From NCBI GenBank assembly GCA_964363305.1, contig CAYIHX010000010.1, forward strand, positions 1 to 64,000: a DNA stretch of 64,000 nucleotides. Reading direction: 5' to 3'. The translations under genes were made by a program, and so were the position numbers. This stretch comes from CAYIHX01 sp964363305 (lineage in GTDB: Bacteria > Bdellovibrionota > UBA1018). Of the stretch, positions 43,455 through 52,144 are shown in pieces (the first letter of the stretch is position 1; every line of letters starts with the position of its first letter). The notes beneath the pieces were generated by a model that worked only from the letters and a program-made list of their open reading frames with translations, was not told the DNA's origin and ran no database searches.

Positions 43455-44351
43455 TTATTGCGGGTGCGGAAGAGGGGGCTTCGCCAGGCGTTCGAGCAGA
43501 CGGCGCCTTAGCGTGCTGTCTTTTCCTTGGAACGCGTTGATGTGGTCCCCGGTGGTTTCCCAAAATTCTTTTGGTTCACCGGCGGCCTCGAACAGGTCTT
43601 TTCCTAGGCGGAGGTCGATGACCGGGTCATCTTTTGAATGGACCACGATGATGGGTGTGGGGCTCAGGCTGCGGATGCGTTCTTCGTTCGGTGCATGGGC
43701 ATCGCTTAGAACCAGATGAGCCAGCCATTGGAACGGCCAAGTCCAGGCGGATTTCGCAAGCGCCGAGACCCCCGCGGCTCGATACGATTTGAAGCTGGCT
43801 TCGATGACGATGAGTTGCGGATGAAACCAGCTTCGGTTCTCGCTGAGCGCTCTCAGGGCGATTGCTCCGCCGAGGCTCTGGGCGAAGATCACCTTGGGCC
43901 TACGGGGATACTTTGCTTCTGCCCAGCGAAAGAAGGCGCTGCCGTCTTGGACGGTTCCCTGGGGACTGGGATCGCCCTCGGAGCCTCCATAGCCGCGGTA
44001 GTCGAGAATCGTGAAGTCATAGCCATGATCAAGAATCCAATAGAGGCCGACAAAGTGAGCTGAAACATTTTGCGCGTTTCCGTGAAAGAAGAGGAGTAGG
44101 GGGGCGTCCTTTTTTGGGCGTGGCGCGCGAAACGACCACGCCACCAAGTCCAGGCCGTCTTCCGTTTGGATTTTTAACTCTTCCGGCCGATAGGGAATTT
44201 TACTGGGAGCGACAAAAAACTGGGACGAGGGATAGTAAAGAAGTGATGAGCACCCGAGGTTGAAGAGCGGAGCGAGTCCCGCGAGTGCGAGAAGAGTGCG
44301 GGAGGGGAAGTGTCGCTGGGAATTATTTTCTTGGTTGAAACGCAACCTCAT
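43455..44351 (-). CDS. Lipid-anchored alpha/beta hydrolase (BEM46/ABHD-like)
   Basis: A 298-residue hydrolase. The lipobox is LAPLFNLGCSS, so it is probably a lipoprotein. The fold motifs are LLLFFHGNAQNVS (oxyanion region), TILDYRGYGGSEGDPSP, the nucleophile Ser in FAQSLGGAIA, the acid in HSKDDPVID and the His in TTGDHINAF. This is the BEM46/YfhR-like branch, with esterase or lipase activity expected but no defined substrate. Confidence 0.88.
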   Translation of the reverse strand: MRLRFNQENNSQRHFPSRTLLALAGLAPLFNLGCSSLLYYPSSQFFVAPSKIPYRPEELKIQTEDGLDLVAWSFRAPRPKKDAPLLLFFHGNAQNVSAHFVGLYWILDHGYDFTILDYRGYGGSEGDPSPQGTVQDGSAFFRWAEAKYPRRPKVIFAQSLGGAIALRALSENRSWFHPQLIVIEASFKSYRAAGVSALAKSAWTWPFQWLAHLVLSDAHAPNEERIRSLSPTPIIVVHSKDDPVIDLRLGKDLFEAAGEPKEFWETTGDHINAFQGKDSTLRRRLLERLAKPPLPHPQ

Positions 44352-44370
44352 AGGTCTAGTCTACGAAGTC

Positions 44371-46314
44371 ATGAGTCTAGCCCTCGGGTCAAAGGGTTTC
44401 GTATTTCGGTTGGGGGTCGTTTTCGGTATTTCCGCGTTCGGGTTTACGGGGCTGGCTTTCGGTCAGGAAAGCGACCTCAGCGAGTTCGCACGCTCCGAGC
44501 TCTGGTTGCGAGCCTTGCACTATGGCCGTTCGTTTCCATGGATATTTTTGAAGAAAAGCGCGGTCGACGGCGGGGCGTTTTTTATCGACCCTGCCGGTGG
44601 CACCGATGCGCTGTCCGAGCTCCGCGCGAGTATCCGGGCGTTTCGAGATCCCGAGGCGCGTCTTCCGAAGATCGGCCTCCATCCTCAGTGTGGCCTTCCC
44701 TTTCGTTATCGGGTGATCAAGAGGCGTTTTCCGGGTCCCTGGGTCGATCAGGATTGTCCCAACGTGAGGGAAGTCCTCCGGAATTTCAATGCGGAGTCGG
44801 TCGCCCTCGTTTTTTCGAGCGCGCACGCGGATAACCCTGGTTCGATGTTCGGGCATACGTTTCTTCGTTTTAATTCCCGCAGGGGGACCGCGAGGAAAAT
44901 CGACCTCCTGGATCTTTCGGTGGGATATGCCGCCGCCACCGCTAAAGAGGACAGTACGGCGATTTTCTATTGGAAGGGTCTCTTCGGCGGGTATCCCGGC
45001 AAATTCTCTTCGTTGCCCTATTACGCGAAAGTGAATGAATACCTCAACTCCGAAAGCCGGGATCTCTGGGAGTATCGGTTGAGCCTGAGCGAGGAGGAGA
45101 CCGAGCTTTTGCTTCTTCACGTGTACGAGCTCGAGAAGACCAGCTACCTCGCCTATTTTTTCTTTGATGAAAATTGCTCCTGGATTCTCCTGGCTTTGTT
45201 GGAGGCGGTCAAACCCGAGTGGCGGTTGACGGCGCCCAGGGTTTTCGTGATTCCGGGAGAGACCATCAAGACGCTCCAGGGAACCCCGGGCGCAATCCTC
45301 GACGTACAGTTCAGGCCATCGATGAAGAAGCGTTTTCTTCATCGATACGCCCTTTTGGATTCGAGCCAACGGAGGTTGATTCGAGATCTGATTGAGGGCG
45401 CTTCCTCGGCGGTTCAGGCCAGTGAAATCCGTGACCCCAGTACGCTTTCAACGGCGGCGCTTTATTTTCAATATCGCATTCAGAAGGAGGGGGGCGATAA
45501 GTCAGGGAAAGCCACGCAATGGAAAATAAAATCAGACGAACTTCTTGCCGCCCGAGCGCGATTGGGGAAACAGGAAGAGCAGGCGCTTCCCGCTCTCGAA
45601 GGGTCTACTCGCCCGGATTGGGGTCATCACCCGAGTCGTTTCTGGTTGTCGGGAGGCGCGAATACCGAGGTGGGGCGGGCGCAGTCCTTTGTTGAACTGG
45701 GCATCAAGCTCCCTTTTCACGATCTTTTGAATGATGACACGGGCTATGCCCGTTTTCAGCAGATCGACTTTCCGGGCATGTCGTTTCGCTATTATCCTCA
45801 GTTGCGGCGTTTTCATGTCGAGTCCATCTCCGGGTTGACGGCCACTTCTCTTTTTCCGATCAATTTCATGGAGGCGAAGCCATCGTGGGCGTTCAAGCTG
45901 GGCGCCTTCTCGCCGAAGGATTTCGGGTGTGCTCGCTGCCTGGTTTTCCATCTGAGTGGAAACTTCGGCGGCGCCGTCAATGTTTTGACTGAGTCCGATG
46001 TGCTTTATGCTCTCCCCGGTCTCTATTTTGAAGCAGGTGAGGGACTTCGCGGGCGACCTCGATTCGGTCCGCTCGCGCGTCTGGGTTGGATCTGGGGGCC
46101 CTTTCGGTTTTTCAAATTTCAGCTGGAGTACGAGGCGGTGGCGGACATCTTTCAACCCTACCGCCGGCAGTTTTTTCATCAGCTCTCGCCGGCGTTGAGC
46201 ATGAGTTTCTCTCCCTCGGTTGAGGTCCGCCTTCGCGGTCAGGGAAATTTTAGTGCCACCTTCCAGGATGAGCCTTTCTTGGAGTCGAAGGCGGATTTGA
46301 ATGTTTATTTTTGA
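44371..46314 (+). CDS. Secreted DUF4105-family protein
   Basis: A 647-residue exported protein. The signal peptide ends near FGFTGLAFGQ. The core is DUF4105, recognised from ALVFSSAHADNPGSMFGHTF and FFDENCSWILLALLE, with a Cys/His arrangement that recalls NlpC-like hydrolases (inference). The C-terminal third has amphipathic beta-strands (LGWIWGPFRFFKFQLEYEAV) and may form a barrel or wall. The ATG at 44371 is used because the signal peptide begins there. Confidence 0.82.
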   Translation: MSLALGSKGFVFRLGVVFGISAFGFTGLAFGQESDLSEFARSELWLRALHYGRSFPWIFLKKSAVDGGAFFIDPAGGTDALSELRASIRAFRDPEARLPKIGLHPQCGLPFRYRVIKRRFPGPWVDQDCPNVREVLRNFNAESVALVFSSAHADNPGSMFGHTFLRFNSRRGTARKIDLLDLSVGYAAATAKEDSTAIFYWKGLFGGYPGKFSSLPYYAKVNEYLNSESRDLWEYRLSLSEEETELLLLHVYELEKTSYLAYFFFDENCSWILLALLEAVKPEWRLTAPRVFVIPGETIKTLQGTPGAILDVQFRPSMKKRFLHRYALLDSSQRRLIRDLIEGASSAVQASEIRDPSTLSTAALYFQYRIQKEGGDKSGKATQWKIKSDELLAARARLGKQEEQALPALEGSTRPDWGHHPSRFWLSGGANTEVGRAQSFVELGIKLPFHDLLNDDTGYARFQQIDFPGMSFRYYPQLRRFHVESISGLTATSLFPINFMEAKPSWAFKLGAFSPKDFGCARCLVFHLSGNFGGAVNVLTESDVLYALPGLYFEAGEGLRGRPRFGPLARLGWIWGPFRFFKFQLEYEAVADIFQPYRRQFFHQLSPALSMSFSPSVEVRLRGQGNFSATFQDEPFLESKADLNVYF

Positions 46315-46378
46315 AATTGACGGGAATAATTCAAAATCGGGCAATGATAAATGAGTCCGAAACCTCAAGGAGAAGAGA

Positions 46379-46909
46379 ATGAAAAATTGGATTGCTTTGG
46401 TGATTTTTACGATGTTGGCTTCTGGGTCTGCTTTCGCGGCCGCCGCGAAGGGCGTGGCGCCTGTCGCGAAGGGAGCCGTGGATGTTGGCGACCCGGGCGA
46501 TGGCTGCGGGCTTGGCTGGCAGGTTACGGATAAGCGTACCCTCATCGCGAGCACCACGCGCGGCACGATCAATGGCTTCGTGCCTCCTACATTCGGCCTG
46601 ACCTCGGGCACGATTGGTTGTATGAAGTACGATTTCGCGAAAAACGAGGAGGCGGCCGCGACGTTTGCCTACGCGAATAGCGATTCGCTGCGCACGGACA
46701 TGGCCGAAGGTCATGGTGAATATCTTGCGGGGATGGCTCGTTCATTTGGATGTTCGGATGCGGTTACTTCTCGTTTTGGAGAGGTGACCCAGAAGAATTA
46801 CTCTGAAATCACCCAAGATGGAGCCGCTAGCCCGATTCAGATGTTTCGCAACCTTCAGCAACAGATTCGCGCCGATGAGGTGCTGTCGGTCTCTTGCGAC
46901 GTAGTTTAA
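46379..46909 (+). CDS. Secreted DUF3015-family protein
   Basis: A 176-residue exported protein: signal MKNWIALVIFTMLASGSAFA, then DUF3015 motifs DGCGLGWQ, GLTSGTIGC and EYLAGMARSFGC. The conserved cysteines suggest disulfides in the envelope. The function is unknown. A GGAGAAGAG site precedes the start, and a textbook terminator follows the stop. Confidence 0.85.
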   Translation: MKNWIALVIFTMLASGSAFAAAAKGVAPVAKGAVDVGDPGDGCGLGWQVTDKRTLIASTTRGTINGFVPPTFGLTSGTIGCMKYDFAKNEEAAATFAYANSDSLRTDMAEGHGEYLAGMARSFGCSDAVTSRFGEVTQKNYSEITQDGAASPIQMFRNLQQQIRADEVLSVSCDVV

Positions 46910-46941
46910 ACCTCATCGGATTCTTTAGTCGTTGTTCAGGA

Positions 46942-46971
46942 GCCACCTGGGTCTTCCCAGGTGGCTTTTTT
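46942..46971 (+). terminator. Intrinsic terminator after the DUF3015 gene
   Basis: A perfect 10-bp stem, GCCACCTGGG against CCCAGGTGGC, with the TCTT loop, followed by six T. Confidence 0.95.
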
Positions 46972-47083
46972 GCGTCAGAATAGCGCAATGCGCCATCTGG
47001 GGCGTCCCTAACGCGCCCGCTCTTTCGTTCCCGACCTTCCGCTGTTAGTTTGCCGACCGTCCCCGGGGAGTTGCGAAGGTTTC

Positions 47084-47797
47084 ATGTCACTCATTCAGAT
47101 CAGTCGAGAGTTGAGCGATGGCGTTGCGCGCCTGAAATTTCGCGCGCCGGTGGCGTACGTCTACAATCCTCTCGAGTATGCGCGTGTTCCCCATGAGGCC
47201 TATCTGCATCGCTGGGGCGTCGGAAAAAAAGACGTTCTTTTTTTGGGGATGAATCCCGGACCTTTCGGGATGGCTCAGACCGGTGTCCCGTTTGGCGAGG
47301 TCAATCTGGTTCGTGATTTTTTAAAAATCACCGGCTCGGTCTCCAAGCCTCCGAAGGAGCATCCCAAGCGACCCATTGAGGGTTTTTCCTGTGAAAAAAG
47401 CGAGGTCAGCGGTCGAAGGCTCTGGGGCTGGGTCCTGAATCGTTTCGAGAAGCCTGAGCGTTTTTTTGAGCATTTTTTCGTCGCGAATTGGTGCCCGCTG
47501 GTTTTCATGGAGGACGGCGGGAAGAATCTTACGCCCGACAAACTCCCGGCGGCGGAACGCGCGGAACTCTATGCACTCTGTGATCGGGCATTGGTGAGAA
47601 CGGTGGAGACCCTTGATCCGCGGCGGGTCATCGGCGTGGGGGCCTTTGCGAAAGCGCGCGCCGAGGAGGCCTTACGAGGTCGGCGTGGCGTGCGCATCGA
47701 TACGATTCTTCATCCAAGTCCCGCCAGCCCCGCCGCCAACCGAGGTTGGGAGGCGGCGGCTGAGAAACAGCTCCAGGCTCTCGGGGTGATCGACTAG
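47084..47797 (+). CDS. SMUG1-type uracil-DNA glycosylase
   Basis: A 237-residue glycosylase of the SMUG1 group: the active-site motif FLGMNPGPFGMAQTGVPFGE and the C-terminal HPSPASPAANRGW. It removes uracil, and possibly 5-hydroxymethyluracil, from DNA. It is coupled to dnaG by a TAGTG overlap, placing base-excision repair in the replication and transcription operon. Confidence 0.92.
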   Translation: MSLIQISRELSDGVARLKFRAPVAYVYNPLEYARVPHEAYLHRWGVGKKDVLFLGMNPGPFGMAQTGVPFGEVNLVRDFLKITGSVSKPPKEHPKRPIEGFSCEKSEVSGRRLWGWVLNRFEKPERFFEHFFVANWCPLVFMEDGGKNLTPDKLPAAERAELYALCDRALVRTVETLDPRRVIGVGAFAKARAEEALRGRRGVRIDTILHPSPASPAANRGWEAAAEKQLQALGVID

Positions 47798-49845
47798 TGC
47801 AGAAGAAACGGATTTCTCCCGAGGTGCTGGCGAAGGTTAAGGAGGCGGTCGAGCTGATCGAAGTGATCGGTGAGCATGTCGTCCTGCGCAAAGCCGGGCG
47901 TGAATATGTCGGGTTGTGCCCGTTTCATAATGAGCGAAGCGGCTCGTTCTATGTCAACGCCGACAAGCAGGTGTACCACTGCCACGGTTGTCAGGCGGCG
48001 GGCGACGTCGTGAGGTTCGTTCAGGAGATTCACGGCGTTTCGTTCATCGAGGCGGTGCAAGAGCTGGCGGATCGCGCGCGGATCAAGTTGCCCTCGGAGC
48101 TGCTCCGAGAAGTCGAGGGCATGAACCCCGAGGAGGCCAAGGTCCGAGAGGCTCGCCTTGAGAAGATCTCGCTAGCGTCCCGCTTGAATCGATTCGTCGC
48201 GGAGTTCTACTTTCAAAAGCTCAAACAGACGCCGCTGGCGATGAGTTACCTGACGCGCCGAGGCCTGACCGCGGATTGGATTCGGCATTTCTACGTAGGC
48301 TACGCGACGAAGGAATGGGATTCTCTTTCGCGCTTTTTGACGGAAAAAAAGGCGCCGATGGCGTTGGCGGAAGAGCTCGGCCTGATTCGTAAGTCGACCC
48401 GCCAGGACCCGCGCCCAGGTGAGTCCGGATATTTCGATCTTTTTCGCAACCGAGTGATGTTTCCCATTTTGGATACACGGGGTCGTGTGGTCGGTTTCGG
48501 CGGGCGGACGCTCCCTGGTGGGGACGATGCGGCTGATCCGAAATCTCCCAAGTACCTCAATTCGTCCGATTCTCTTCTCTTTAAGAAGAGCCGCATCGCT
48601 TATGGCTTGTTTCAGGCTCAGAAGCACATTCGCGAAAAGGACGAGGTGGTGTTTGTCGAAGGGTATTTCGACGTGACGGCCCTTCACTCAGCGGGTTTCG
48701 CTCACGCGGTGGCAACCTGCGGTACCGCGCTGACCCCCGAGCACGTCGATCTCGTCAAGCGCTTCGGGAAGAAGTTCATCCTCCTGTTCGATGCGGACAA
48801 GGCTGGCGAGGCCGCCACTTTGAGAGCCATGGAGCTGGGTTTGGAGCTCGGGATGGTATTCCATGGGGCCAAGATGCCTTCCGGGCTCGATCCGGATGAG
48901 GTTCTTTTTGACCCTTCGACGGGTTCTTTGCGTACCAACGGCAAAGAGGAGATGGAGGGAATCCTCAAGCGCGCCACTCCTCTGCTGGATTTGCTCATGG
49001 ATGAAAAGCTCGCTCTGGCGGGGGGCGGGAGCAATGAGGACCGGGTTGCCTCGCTGAAGCAGGTGGCAGGCTGGCTGAGGAAGTTTAGTGATCCCATTGG
49101 GCGATCCGTACGCGTTGAAATTCTTCGAGATCGCTATCAGGTGAGTGCGGATTTGCTTCGGCAGCTGGGATTGCCGGTCGCCGGCGCTCGTTCCGCTTCT
49201 GAGACGCAGCCCTCGCCGAGCACCCGCCCCCCTCAGAAGCCTTGGGTGTCGAGGGAAGAGTTCATGGAATCATTGGCGAAATCACGTTCTGTGACGGCTC
49301 GAGGGCCGGGCTCGTCCGGTCCGGTCAGGGCTCCGGTCATCCGGGCGGGGCAGCTCACCGATCGGGAGAAGTCCCTTCTGCTGGGGCTTGCGCGGGGCGA
49401 GCCCTTTGCCGGGATTTTGAGTCAGGCGCGCCAAGAGATGCCTGCTGGGCTGACACTTGCTGACTTCTTCGACTATCCGCCTGCTCGCCAATGGGTCTCT
49501 CGCCTTTCGAACGAGCCTGGTTTTCTGGAGCGGTTACGAAATGCACCGGCCAGCCTGATTGAACCCGATTTAGACCGGCAAGTTCTCTCAACCCTTACGG
49601 AAGCTTGGGTCACTCGCCAGGGACAAGGCGACGCACAGGAGGGCGTTCCCTCCACGGAAGAGTTCAGGTTGACGGTGCGTCGCTCTTTGGCCCGGATCTG
49701 GGCACGATTCTCGCACGGAGTTAAGTTGGCGCTGGCCGATGCAGAAGCCAAGAACGACGCAGGGTTAGCCGCGAAATTGATGAAGGATTACCTTGACGGT
49801 CAGCGCAAACTGAAGGAGTTTAGCAACTTCTATGACGAAGCTTAA
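47797..49845 (+). CDS. dnaG: DNA primase
   Basis: A 682-residue primase starting with GTG in the SMUG1 stop overlap. The zinc domain is C41-H44...C62-C65 (GLCPFHNERSGSF, YHCHGCQAAGD); the Toprim core includes VFVEGYFDVTALHSAG and LLFDADKAGEAATLRAMELG. The C-terminal helicase-binding part (from about 500) is divergent, as usual. Its end overlaps rpoD by 14 nt. Confidence 0.96.
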   Translation: MQKKRISPEVLAKVKEAVELIEVIGEHVVLRKAGREYVGLCPFHNERSGSFYVNADKQVYHCHGCQAAGDVVRFVQEIHGVSFIEAVQELADRARIKLPSELLREVEGMNPEEAKVREARLEKISLASRLNRFVAEFYFQKLKQTPLAMSYLTRRGLTADWIRHFYVGYATKEWDSLSRFLTEKKAPMALAEELGLIRKSTRQDPRPGESGYFDLFRNRVMFPILDTRGRVVGFGGRTLPGGDDAADPKSPKYLNSSDSLLFKKSRIAYGLFQAQKHIREKDEVVFVEGYFDVTALHSAGFAHAVATCGTALTPEHVDLVKRFGKKFILLFDADKAGEAATLRAMELGLELGMVFHGAKMPSGLDPDEVLFDPSTGSLRTNGKEEMEGILKRATPLLDLLMDEKLALAGGGSNEDRVASLKQVAGWLRKFSDPIGRSVRVEILRDRYQVSADLLRQLGLPVAGARSASETQPSPSTRPPQKPWVSREEFMESLAKSRSVTARGPGSSGPVRAPVIRAGQLTDREKSLLLGLARGEPFAGILSQARQEMPAGLTLADFFDYPPARQWVSRLSNEPGFLERLRNAPASLIEPDLDRQVLSTLTEAWVTRQGQGDAQEGVPSTEEFRLTVRRSLARIWARFSHGVKLALADAEAKNDAGLAAKLMKDYLDGQRKLKEFSNFYDEA

Positions 49846-51877
49846 GGATTCCCACTCGTCGAAATCTTCGACGAAGTCCGTACCTACCTCTGCTCAAAAA
49901 ACGGCCACGCCCAAATCCGCGAAGGCTGGAAAAGAAGCCCCGCCCTCTGTGGCTTCCACGGTGGCCTCCAAGGCGGCTTCTAAGGCAGCCTCCGCGAAGG
50001 AGCACGCTCTCAGTACGATGGCGTCGTCCGCCGTGTTGAACTCGGCTGTCGATGCATCGATTGCGATCGCCAGCGAGAAACCTTCCGTGGATCGCCTGGC
50101 CACGCTCGCCAAGAATAAAGAAATTAAGAAGCTGCTCGATATGGGTGAGCAGCGCGGCTATCTCACTTTTGAAGAAGTGAACGAGTTGTTGCCGCCGGAT
50201 ATTATTTCACCGCAGGCGATCGATGAGATCATGCACCTCCTCGGCGAGCACGAGATTGAAGTGCTCGACACGACCAAGCGTCCTCGCGAAGGCGACGAGG
50301 ACGACGATGAGGAAGAGGCGGGTCTTGGCGCGGCTCCGGCCGGTGCTGAAGGTGCGGCTGAAATCGCCCCTGGAGCGGATTATGCTCGAGGTGCTGACCC
50401 GGTTAAGCTTTATCTGAAAAAGATGGGGAGCGTTTCGCTCCTGACCCGCGAGGGCGAAGTCGAGATTGCCAAGCGAATCGAAGAAGGCGAAATCGAGATT
50501 CTTCGCGCGCTTTTGGCTTCCCGGCTCGGCACGATTGCGATCGTCGAGCTCGGCGAGCGCCTCGAGAGCGGTCGCACGAAGGTCAAGGATGTCATTCGTG
50601 GCGTCGATGAAGAAGTTTCTGTCGATGACGAAAAGGCCTACTTGGAGAAGGTGCTTACTGCGATCGCCAAGGTGAAGGGTTTTCTCGCCTATCAAGAGAA
50701 GTCTGACGAGAAGCTGGCTTCGCCGGAAGGCAAGAAGGCGGATGCTCGCGAGAAGATTCTCTCGGAGTTAAAGAAGCGTGAGCGCCAGGTCGAGCAAGCT
50801 TTCGAGAACATCGCGTTCAATCGTAAAACGATTAACGCGTTGTCGGTTCGGATCAAGACGCTTTGGGGTCGCGGCACGGAGATCGTCCTCGAGCGGAAGA
50901 AGATTCTTGCCTATATCGGAACGAAGAGCGTGCAAGAGCTGACCGATCTGGGCAACGAGTACCGCCGGGGCGCGGAGACTCATCCTGCGCTCTGCAAGAA
51001 GTGGGATCTCACTGCCGAGAAGCTCGCGCAGATTGTGCAGCAGGAAGAGGGCATCGCCACTCGCATCGAGAGTCTCGAAGGCGAAGCGGGTCTTCCCGTT
51101 GAGGCGCTTCTGGAAATCAATGATTCCCTGAATATCGGTGAGAGAAAAGCCGACCAGGCGAAGAGCGAGCTCGTCGAGGCGAATCTTCGTCTCGTGGTCT
51201 CGATCGCGAAGAAGTATACCAACCGCGGCCTTCAGTTTCTGGATCTCATCCAGGAAGGTAATATCGGTTTGATGAAGGCGGTCGACAAGTTCGAGTATCG
51301 TCGAGGGTATAAGTTTTCGACCTACGCCACCTGGTGGATTCGTCAGGCCATTACTCGCGCCATCGCCGATCAAGCTCGTACGATCCGTATTCCGGTTCAT
51401 ATGATCGAGACAATCAATAAGCTGATTCGAACTTCCCGCCTGCTCATTCAGCAGCTGGGTCGGGAGCCGACGCCCGAAGAGATCGCGACGAAGATGGAGC
51501 TTCCGGTTGATAAGGTTCGGAAGGTGCTGAAAATCGCGAAGGAGCCGATCTCTCTCGAGACCCCGATCGGGGAAGAGGAAGATTCATACCTGGGTGATTT
51601 CATCGAAGATAAGAAGATCATCAATCCCGCTGAGGCGGTGATGAATATCAACCTCTCCGAGCAGACTCGCAAGGTCCTGGCGACTCTGACTCCGCGTGAG
51701 GAGAAGGTTCTTCGCATGCGCTTTGGGATCGGCGAGAAGTCCGATCATACGTTGGAAGAGGTCGGACAGGATTTCTTCGTGACTCGCGAGCGGATCCGGC
51801 AGATTGAAGCCAAGGCCCTGCGGAAGCTTCGGCATCCGTCCCGTGCTAAGCTTCTCAAGGCCTTCGTCGACAGTTAA
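49832..51877 (+). CDS. rpoD: Primary sigma factor sigma-70
   Basis: A 681-residue housekeeping sigma factor. It has a low-complexity Ala/Ser/Lys lead of about 90 residues, then region 1.1 (KEIKKLLDMGEQRGYLTFEE), 1.2 (VKLYLKKMGSVSLLTREGEV), a long non-conserved region, 2.4 (KFSTYATWWIRQAITRAIAD), 3 and 4.2 (TRERIRQIEAKALRKLRHPS). The lead is longer than in most RpoD proteins. The ATG at 49832 overlaps dnaG. A terminator follows. Confidence 0.96.
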   Translation: MTKLKDSHSSKSSTKSVPTSAQKTATPKSAKAGKEAPPSVASTVASKAASKAASAKEHALSTMASSAVLNSAVDASIAIASEKPSVDRLATLAKNKEIKKLLDMGEQRGYLTFEEVNELLPPDIISPQAIDEIMHLLGEHEIEVLDTTKRPREGDEDDDEEEAGLGAAPAGAEGAAEIAPGADYARGADPVKLYLKKMGSVSLLTREGEVEIAKRIEEGEIEILRALLASRLGTIAIVELGERLESGRTKVKDVIRGVDEEVSVDDEKAYLEKVLTAIAKVKGFLAYQEKSDEKLASPEGKKADAREKILSELKKRERQVEQAFENIAFNRKTINALSVRIKTLWGRGTEIVLERKKILAYIGTKSVQELTDLGNEYRRGAETHPALCKKWDLTAEKLAQIVQQEEGIATRIESLEGEAGLPVEALLEINDSLNIGERKADQAKSELVEANLRLVVSIAKKYTNRGLQFLDLIQEGNIGLMKAVDKFEYRRGYKFSTYATWWIRQAITRAIADQARTIRIPVHMIETINKLIRTSRLLIQQLGREPTPEEIATKMELPVDKVRKVLKIAKEPISLETPIGEEEDSYLGDFIEDKKIINPAEAVMNINLSEQTRKVLATLTPREEKVLRMRFGIGEKSDHTLEEVGQDFFVTRERIRQIEAKALRKLRHPSRAKLLKAFVDS

Positions 51878-51902
51878 GCTGATGAAATGATTAAATGAAT
51901 TT

Positions 51903-51939
51903 GCCCCGGGGCACCGTAAGGTTTCCCGGGGCTTTTTTT
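51903..51939 (+). terminator. Intrinsic terminator after rpoD
   Basis: An 8-bp GC stem, GCCCCGGG against CCCGGGGC, with a 14-nt loop, followed by seven T. Confidence 0.92.
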
Positions 51940-51976
51940 ATGTGGTTGGTATGAACTGTTCCTTTGAGGGCGGGGA

Positions 51977-52031
51977 GATCAGCTCAGGGGCCGGATGCCT
52001 TTTCTACCTGCATCCGGCCTCTGAGCTGATC
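51977..52031 (+). ncRNA. Long stable hairpin between rpoD and the transglutaminase gene
   Basis: Arms 51977-51998 and 52010-52031 pair over 22 bp with one G-U and an 11-nt loop; GGGCGG (51968) and CCGCCC (52031) extend it. It lies after the rpoD terminator and has no coding frame. It may be a leader or small RNA for the downstream gene, or a mobile REP-like unit. TCAGCTCA recurs at 52050-52057 and could compete with the left arm. Confidence 0.5.
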
Positions 52032-52069
52032 CGCCCACACATAAATGGGTCAGCTCATGAGAATTATCA

Positions 52070-52111
52070 CGCAGTGCGGCAATTTTTCACTTGATGAGAT
52101 GCCGCACTGCG
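52070..52111 (+). promoter_or_regulatory. Second leader hairpin upstream of the transglutaminase gene
   Basis: A perfect 12-bp stem, CGCAGTGCGGCA against TGCCGCACTGCG, with an 18-nt loop, ends 33 nt before the ATG at 52145. It lacks a T-tract, so a role in mRNA stability or protein/RNA recognition is more likely than termination. Confidence 0.5.
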
Positions 52112-52144
52112 ATGTAGTGACCTCGTCATCTCTGGAGGAGTACG

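Noticed and set aside
44389..45369. 326-codon minus-strand frame opposite DUF4105
   Set aside because: Arg/Glu-rich shadow of the sense gene with no motif.
45532..46611. 359-codon minus-strand frame over the DUF4105 and DUF3015 genes
   Set aside because: It covers two convincing secreted proteins and the gap between them, and its translation is basic and low in family features.
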